This document shows, in pieces, positions 58,067 through 64,000 of a DNA stretch of 64,000 nucleotides. How positions within the stretch are numbered: position 1 is the first letter of the stretch; each line of letters opens with the position of its first letter. The stretch comes from Thamnidium elegans (taxonomy: Eukaryota; Mucoromycota; Mucoromycetes; Mucorales; Mucoraceae). The position numbers were made by a program, and so were the translations under genes. The notes beneath the pieces were generated by a model. That model worked only from the letters and a program-made list of their open reading frames with translations, was not told the origin of the DNA and did not search any database. Where the stretch lies: contig JAIXMG010000001.1 in assembly GCA_025201345.1 (NCBI GenBank), positions 620,001 to 684,000 of the forward strand, in the 5' to 3' direction.

Positions 58067-59344
58067 TACAGTGACCCGCAAAACTGTTTCAATGTTGATA
58101 CTATTTTACTTTATCACAGTTTGATACAAGCTACAGATACAATTGCTATAAAAATGTCGGTATTCATTCGAAAGAGAAAACTATTGTTTAATGATGCTAC
58201 CAATCTTTTAAATTTTGGTGAAGGTGAGAGAGAAGTTGCTAGAAAAATTGGTATTAGCCCCTCTACCGTTTGTAGAATTAGGAAAAGCTTGAAACCGGAG
58301 CATAAAAACAGTAAAGGCGGTAGACCAGCAAGTCTTTCTGCAGAGGGTAAAAGATATTGTGTACACTTGGTAACAAAAGAGAAAGTAGATAATGCAGTTA
58401 AAATGAAAAAAAACAACTTGAAACAAACATTGGAATACAAGTAAGTCCCGATACCATAAGAAGAGCACTCCGAAGTAGTGACTTAGGTGCGATTGAAAAA
58501 AGTCGAAGACCAGCAATCGAGCCAAAAAACGTTCGTAAACGATTAGCATGATGTAAAAAAATTGTGATTGGACTGTAGATGATTGGAAACGAGTTATATG
58601 GTCAGACGAAACGAAAATAAATAGATTTAACTCGGATGATCGTGTTTGGACATGGATAAGAGATGGAGAAACCATTCAGCCTAAACATATTAAGGGTACA
58701 TACAAACATAACGGTGGTATCGTCCTTTGGAGTGCAATTACTTATGCTGGAACTGGCTGGATGTATCAAATACATGGAAATATGGATAAGACTCTATATA
58801 AGGAAATTCTTGAAGATGAACAAAGTAAGACAGTCGATTTTTTATGTCAAAAATTGAAAATTAGTAGAGATCGAGTATATTTTCAGCACGATAATGATCC
58901 AAAACATACCTCTAATACTGTCAAGGAATATCTTTCAAAGACAAGATTACCATGTAATAGACTGGCCACCTCAATCACCTGATCTAAATCCAATCGAAAA
59001 TATGTGGCAGCTATTAAAAATCCGATTAAATGAGTTTAAAACACCAGCTAAAGATATGAATGACCTATATGAACGTGCAACAAAGGTTTGGTACGAGGTG
59101 ATTACAAGAGAAGAGTGTCAAAAGGTTTTGAGAGTATGCCAAGACGACTCAGTATATGTATCAAAGCCAACTTTAAATATCCTTTATTTTATTTTATGAC
59201 GTTATATGTTTACAAAAGTGCTTACAATCAATAAACAACAGTTTCCTCTTTCAACATGTTTATAGCAATTGTATCTGTAGCTTGTATCAAACTATGATAA
59301 AACAAAATAGTATCAACATTGAAACAGTTTTGCGGGTCATTGTA
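58067..59344 (+). mobile_element. Tc1/mariner-type DNA transposon, complete ends
   Basis: The element runs 58069-59342 (1274 bp) and is flanked by TA at 58067-58068 and 59343-59344, the standard target duplication. The terminal inverted repeats are about 84 bp (58069-58152 and 59259-59342) and differ at only about four positions; both contain gacccgcaaaactgtttcaa and end in acagatacaattgctataaa. It carries one transposase frame in several pieces. Confidence 0.96.
58155..59199 (+). pseudogene. Tc1 transposase (DD34E), inactivated
   Basis: Starts at ATG 58155 with FIRKRKLLFNDATNLLNFGE and a HTH (GEREVARKIGISPSTVCRI), then a second HTH half. Catalytic blocks are readable: VIWSDETKINRF (first Asp), VYFQHDNDPKHTS (second Asp) and SPDLNPIENMWQLL (Glu), a spacing of 34 residues when the frame change is allowed. 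Breaks: a frameshift in the A run near 58410, a TGA at about 58549, a two-base loss just after it, and a frameshift near 58945. The product therefore cannot be made as one protein. High TIR identity suggests that the insertion is fairly recent, or that a dead copy was mobilised in trans. Confidence 0.92.
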
Positions 59345-60470
59345 TTTAATGGAAAAAACCATGGTTTGATATTTAGTCCTGAATGTAATCGCGGATGCTG
59401 GAAGTCGTATGTTTACGGAAGGTTATAAATTACAAGATGGTGAAATAATCACACAACGTAATTTGGTGTGGTAAACAAGTTCTTCGCAGACTACTATTCC
59501 CTGTAGATCTTTTCCGAGAACTAAACAATCAAGTTCCAAATATCACAATACAATTAGTGGACCGTGCTTTAAAACAGATGTTATATGACGCACTCGATAC
59601 AGTAAGTTGAAACAAAAAATGTTGAGAACAACACAGCTAATAATTGAAGTGATAACAGAATAACAAAGAAGACTGGCTTATAAAAATCAAAACATTCCGA
59701 AACTACAACAGCGAAGCTGATTTAACTGCCAGAAGAGATTTGATGGCTTCCATTTTTAATATATTGTAAGTTGCATTAACATTCAAGTGTTCGTTATATA
59801 AGAAAATAACCACTCCTGTAGCTCTAATCTTTACGATGGTGCATCAGAAATCTTATCGTCATCAGAAAGCTGCCTGAGATACTACATAATCGATCCATTG
59901 TTACAGGCATGCAACAAGTACTTAAAGGACCATAACAACGACGTAACTTTTTATCCTGGAGAAATTGAACTAAAAGCTATGACAGTTCAACTAAAAGACC
60001 AAGGAATCACAGATAAACGTCTTAAATACAATGCAGACGGTACAATTCTGTTCAACAGAATCCCCACTGAAATATTATTGTCTGAAGTATCTTCAGCATT
60101 TGCTGAAAATAACAAGGCTAAAACTTTTTTTGGCCATTACAAAGCTATGTTTGGCCTCCTGATGATGCTAAAAACAATTGCTAGAAGATACAAATATACT
60201 AGCTTTAATACGTTTAAAGGATTGAAGGCTCACTTCATCCACACCCATAGTAAGTAAAATTGACAAAGTCATTACATATTTCCTAAAAATCCTACGTAAA
60301 TAGACCAAGCAATACGCCATTGGACAATGTCCACACCTTTCCCTGGTTTATTTTTAATGAACAAAAAACAAAAGGTGGACATTGTGGAGAAATACTTTGA
60401 TTTAACACAGAAAAATTAATAAAAACAGGTGAATAAGATTAAATGTCTAATAACGTTTATTTCTTATTTT

Positions 60471-60658
60471 AATTGTAAAAATCAATACCGGTAAAAGGGA
60501 TTGCTAACTATGATTCCTTATTTATAGTCTTTTGCAATAGTGGCCACACTATTGTGATTGATCGTTACACTTAGATTTGATCTAGTGACTTTTATAGCCT
60601 GAGGATCTTGGTTTCTAGATCCTGTGCTTTTTTTTATATATAAGGTTCATTTTGATAC
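60471..60658 (+). repeat. Dispersed repeat, copy B
   Basis: Matches 16971-17084 (aattgtaaaa ... ggttcattttgatac) with an extra internal segment, and runs directly into the hairpin repeat at 60653-60736 that matches 22505-22589. The two repeats are therefore parts of one longer unit that is complete only here. Confidence 0.85.
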
Positions 60659-60736
60659 CTAACGTTTGTTATGTTTTATAATCGATGGTTCATCGATTAT
60701 TATATATTCTATTTTATGTGTGATTTTATCACAGAC
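60653..60736 (+). repeat. Dispersed repeat with hairpin, second copy
   Basis: Counterpart of 22505-22589, with hairpin atcgatg-gt-tcatcgat at 60681-60697. Confidence 0.85.
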
Positions 60737-60874
60737 ATAATAGAAAAGTTTGAAGAAAAATCAGAAGGTATTATGCCTTTTATGACCTTCTCTATTAGTT
60801 TGGGGGTATATATACGTCTTTATTTTTTATTGGAAAGCATGTTGAGGATATGACTAACTTGAAAATCACACCAG

Positions 60875-61093
60875 GTATCGTTGGAGGAGGCTTTGCATAC
60901 CCTTTCAACGTTGAGTAGAGAGCACGAGCAAGTGTTAAAGGAAGCCTCTTGCGAGGGTACCAATGAAAACGCCTCTCCTGCCTCTCTTCTTGACTTGGTC
61001 AAACCTGTCCTTGTTCGTTTAAACGAGAACAAGCATAAAGATGAGGTGGCTGAAGATGACCTACAAAGCCCCAGTTCTTCAAATGTATTTTGA
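60875..61093 (+). pseudogene. C-terminal exon of an unknown lineage-specific protein
   Basis: After a plausible 3' splice site (aatcacaccag) a 72-codon frame reads VSLEEALHTLSTLSREHEQV, continues with LLDLVKPVLVRLNENKHKDE and stops at 61093. It is a charged helix, possibly a coiled coil, with an acidic end. A similar frame is at about 16623-16775. No upstream exon found. Confidence 0.45.
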
Positions 61094-61194
61094 TAATAAA
61101 TTTCATGTTCCATGTATATAAGCCATATATATCGCTCATTACTGATGCGCTTATGTACTATAAAGTGCAATATAATTCACAGTTGGTACAGGTT

Positions 61195-61440
61195 GGAAGA
61201 TAAAAGTAAAGTTTTTGCAAAATCCACTGAAAGTTGATTTTCCTCTTGCAGATTATAAAGTACTTATTACTAACTCTTCTCCACACCTTTCCTTAAACCT
61301 AATCTGACTTACCAAACACCTTTCATTTGGCGCAGCACTGTGTTTGTTATCGTACCAGAAATAATATAAGCTTGCATTATATTATCTTCTATGTCGCTTT
61401 ATTTTCGTTTCAAGTGGTGATGATGGTATAGGCTGCATAA
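61195..61440 (-). pseudogene. Inverted partial copy of the 57.4-57.7 kb gene segment
   Basis: On the minus strand this stretch matches 57480-57690: shared runs include ttactaactcttctccacacctt, catttggcgcagca and gtaccagaaataa-ataagcttgcattat. It carries deletions and changes and shares with its counterpart a stop codon in the same place (TTA-TAA here, TTA-TAG there), so that stop or splice signal predates the duplication. Confidence 0.85.
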
Positions 61441-61510
61441 GATAGACAAATGCATTTCAGTTATGGTTATCAAACGGGCGATTAAGACTTATATTACTAA
61501 AAGTTCTTTT

Positions 61511-61606
61511 TTTATTTTTGATATATTTAACTATGCAGGTTTGTCAAGCTTGTCGGTCTGAATGACGGGTTTACAACAAAAGCAGCTGCTTCATTGCCAG
61601 ACTCGT
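61511..61606 (+). repeat. Inverted-repeat arm, right
   Basis: Opposite-orientation match of 56457-56551. It starts after a 3' splice-like ctatgcag, encodes RFVKLVGLNDGFTTKAAASL and PDSS, then runs into a C10 tract and a poly-A that end the frame. Confidence 0.88.
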
Positions 61607-61908
61607 CCCCCCCCCCAAAAAAAAAGAAGTAGACTAGTGTGTTTCTTGATTTAGCACTAGAACGTTTTATATAGTTCTGATGTTTAAAAGTGTGTTCTCA
61701 AATAAGTTTTAGTAGAATAAAGTGTTCGCCCGAGGCCTTGGCTATACTAAAAATTACTTTATACCGAAAGTATTTATATAAAGAACTATCGCGGGTATTA
61801 CAAATTACCAGCTCTTATAGCGGTGCAATCGCCAATTGCTGCTATGATAAAAAAAAAGTAGTAAAAAACTACATGTTACGTAAACACGTAAAATATAAAA
61901 AGTGAGTA

Positions 61909-62150
61909 AAATCGCGTCGCGTAAACGAGCGGCATTTTTGTCTAAAAAAAAGTTATTTTCAAACAATGATTACTCTTTCCATTTTTGCATTGAACGCTTC
62001 ATTTAAAATGGATTAGAAGCGCCTAAATAACTACTTTATTGTCAATTGCTTGTCCACAAATAAAGGCAAAGTGAATCCAGAGTAATCGTAAAAAAAACCC
62101 ATGATTTTTTGGCAAAAAACAAAAACAAAAGGGGTCAACCCCCAAAAATG
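61909..62150 (+). repeat. Dispersed repeat, second copy
   Basis: Counterpart of 34116-34347, same orientation. Begins atcgcgtcgcgtaaa and ends aaaaggggtcaacccccaaa. Internal divergence is about a quarter, with small indels. Confidence 0.85.
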
Positions 62151-63375
62151 AAAACAGAAAAAAAAAAAAAAGTACATTTTTAATTTTTTCGATCAAAGAT
62201 ATATTCAGAACAACTACATTTTTTTTTTAACTGTTGATAAGTCAATATATTATATCTAGCATAGTTAAATAATTTATCAAACTTATTTGTCTTAAATTGT
62301 TGGATACATTTCGGTTTATATAAATAAGGAATTTATCAGTAGTTTTTATATTGTTATCGGTAGGAACGAAATCAATTGTACCCAGTTTGTATTTCTAGTA
62401 TGTTATTGAACGCTTTGAATTATAAGCTAGGGTATGACAAAAATGTGTATAAAGAAATAATTTTTTTTTTTTTACACTGAACCTCGGTAAAGTATATATA
62501 TACATATATATACATGTAGACCTTTTCAATTGATTAATATTCTAAAAATATTACACAAAAAGGGAATTTATCTATGTATGACTAATTCGAATGCGTTTAA
62601 AATTATTGAGCCTCACTGATTAGATTGCAACGATATACCCTTACATCGTATTCAAGAACAATACTCATTATGAGCCTCTTTATCTCGAAATAATCTCCCG
62701 CCTATTAGAGCTTTTCTAAATAATTGATATGTTTAAAACAAAATGGTACATGTGTGGTTGATTTATTCGAGACAAAAATAACTGCGGTATCTATTATATG
62801 CAGAAAATGTATAAAATTAATGTTCACGAGAATATTAAAAGTCCTGCGTTAGTAATATCAAATTCTGTCATCTTTTTAATGTAGGTAGTACCAGATGAGC
62901 AATGACTTCAATATTTTTCTTGCACGTTGTTTTTTTTTTCAATTACTATTATACATGGATCGCCACGTGTTCTAACCATTACGCTGAGCGTCCTTTTTTT
63001 TTTTTGGCGGCGACCTGGACCCGTAAGGCAACATGGCTTGTGCAACTGAAAAACTAAAAAAAACTAAAAAAGTTTTTTATTAGTGGCGATGTATTAATAA
63101 ATAGGTGTTACAAAATACATTTGTTTCCCAACAAATCGATAATAGGATACAGTGCTTGCAGTATGGATCGGTAGCCATTACTATTTCCGAAAATGAATGG
63201 TACAGATACAATTGCATAAACTTTCGCTTAGTAGAATTAAAAATGCAATTTTTCTTGTAGTTGAGTATTTACTAACGTAGACGACTAGTGTAAATCCGAG
63301 TATTCAAATCATTGAGCATAATTTAGTATTTAAATCGTTACGTGTTGGGGGGTTAGATAATTATACGTTTTGAGA

Positions 63376-63410
<35 letters not shown>

Positions 63411-64000
63411 AATAAAATGTCGGCATATCTAGATATGTTTAGCTTACATGAATTACCCAAAGTTTAATTGAAAGTAGTATTAAGCACAGTCCTTCTTGGA
63501 AAGGGCCTATATTTGATTATTACTGTAAGTTATAGAGTAGTCTAGACATTATTCCCCACCCCCTTTCATAGGATCGAACTCATCGTTTCTAAATGTATTC
63601 TCGACTATCGACTCCTCTTATTATATGAGGCAAAATAAGGAGGTGAGGGGTCTTCTCTCTCTCGAGAATTTGTACTCTTGGAAGGTAGCAGTTTACTCTC
63701 TTTTTCTACTACAATTAAAAGTGAAGATAATAATGTTTATTTAGAGAGATTTTGATGGTTTTACGGTTATTCAGATTCAAAATTGCTATATATTACGTAA
63801 ATGAAGAGCCCTTATAAAAGATTACGCTGCTGCGCAAAAAAAAAAAAATATAAATAAAGTTTTACAAGTGTTTGAATAGTTTATGTATTTTTAGCGATTG
63901 AATAAAGGAGACCGGCTTGGTGTAACCAAACTAAATGTTTTTCCCGTTTGATACAAATCTTATGGTATTTTATCGTTATAAAAACACGCGTTTTTTTTAA
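62151..64000. other. AT-rich region, no gene seen
   Basis: No coding exon chain recognised on either strand. Contains a (GGA)n run (separate entry) and poly-T tracts. A stretch near 62957-62995 looks vaguely like half a tRNA on the minus strand but lacks the rest. Confidence 0.5.
63374..63411. repeat. G-run plus (GGA)n microsatellite
   Basis: A G12 run followed by about seven GGA units; purine-only and G-rich, in contrast with the AT-rich surroundings. Confidence 0.9.

Larger units (their letters stand above)
57258..60418 (+). pseudogene. Lineage-specific gene interrupted by a Tc1 element
   Basis: Coding blocks in order: 57258-57330 (ATG; TQKLTHFLDTFYAEAYEKLF), 57384-about 57600 (FFITEEPRDWNAIAYLMQSA, VISGTIADTMLRQM), about 57637-57720 (AISEFWKNSASIAS), about 57785-58035 (acidic, GSWETLLKTIRESTVLPALR), then, after the Tc1 element, 59382-59450 and 59470-59600 (RRLLFPVDLFRELNNQVPNI), 59660-59768, 59820-60250 and about 60302-60418 (WTMSTPFPGLFLMNKKQKVD, stop). 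Some junctions do not stay in phase (near 57630, 58035/59382 and 59455), so the gene is probably dead even without the insertion. The element sits in what looks like an intron. The family is unknown to me; relatives of parts of it occur at 16377-16620 and 61195-61440. Confidence 0.6.

Noticed and set aside
56457..61606. One 5.1-kb transposon bounded by terminal inverted repeats
   Set aside because: The two inverted arms encode the same peptide exon and are not at clean ends with a target duplication, so they look like two copies of a gene part.
62957..62995. tRNA-like half (ggacgctcagcgtaatggttag on the minus strand)
   Set aside because: It resembles a D arm, but no anticodon stem, T arm or matching acceptor strand follows.

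Overview
The window is nuclear DNA of a fungus, most likely an early-diverging filamentous mould of the Mucoromycota (Mucorales-like). The sequence is very AT-rich and full of long poly-T/poly-A tracts. Genes carry many short GT-AG introns of about 45-100 bp. The protein set is fungal: NAD-isocitrate dehydrogenase, a Kex2-type protease, Sed5, Vps16, a Spp1-type PHD protein, and an HMG-box factor next to an HPRT gene. The species cannot be named from this sequence. Exon coordinates were built by hand from splice signals and reading phase; every multi-exon model marked confident closes to a whole number of codons.

Layout. 1-3.3 kb: AT-rich, no gene recognised. 3.3-5.75 kb: IDH1 and, convergently, a mitochondrial DNAJC28/DUF1992 protein. 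6.36 kb: tRNA-Cys(GCA). 7.0-7.2 kb: a possible decayed gamma-glutamyltranspeptidase fragment. 7.8-15.9 kb: PMS1/MLH2 mismatch-repair protein, an ankyrin protein, GET4, an unknown 154-aa protein and a DUF4112 membrane protein. 15.96-22.6 kb is the first accessory region. It has a broken copy of the Pex24-like gene, fragments of a lineage-specific gene family, a dispersed repeat, an intact 497-aa unknown gene, an orphan exon, and a four-unit 91-bp repeat array with non-repeated spacers. 22.9-27 kb: dysferlin-domain peroxin and a VBA/FNX-type MFS transporter. 28.1-53.3 kb is a dense housekeeping stretch: eL6, Spp1-like, Kex2, Vps16, a two-TM vezatin/Inp2-like protein, Tvp15, alpha-arrestin, Ecd/SGT1, Sed5, PCD, NOPCHAP1, Rrp45, HPRT and an HMG-box factor. 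53.3-56.4 kb: gene-free, AT-rich. 56.4-62.2 kb is the second accessory region. It contains transposase debris, a lineage-specific gene broken by a complete but dead Tc1/mariner element with 84-bp terminal repeats and TA duplication, and inverted copies of parts of that gene. 62.2-64 kb: nothing recognised.

Membrane traffic and proteostasis dominate the housekeeping stretch (Kex2 processing, Vps16 in HOPS/CORVET, Tvp15 and Sed5 at the Golgi, Get4 for tail-anchored proteins such as Sed5, alpha-arrestin for receptor and transporter ubiquitylation). I see no operon-like logic; this is ordinary fungal gene packing with several divergent pairs sharing about 170-bp promoters. The most unusual content is the shared sequence linking the two accessory regions: the same gene-family C-terminus, the same small acidic/coiled ORF, and a repeat with a conserved small hairpin.
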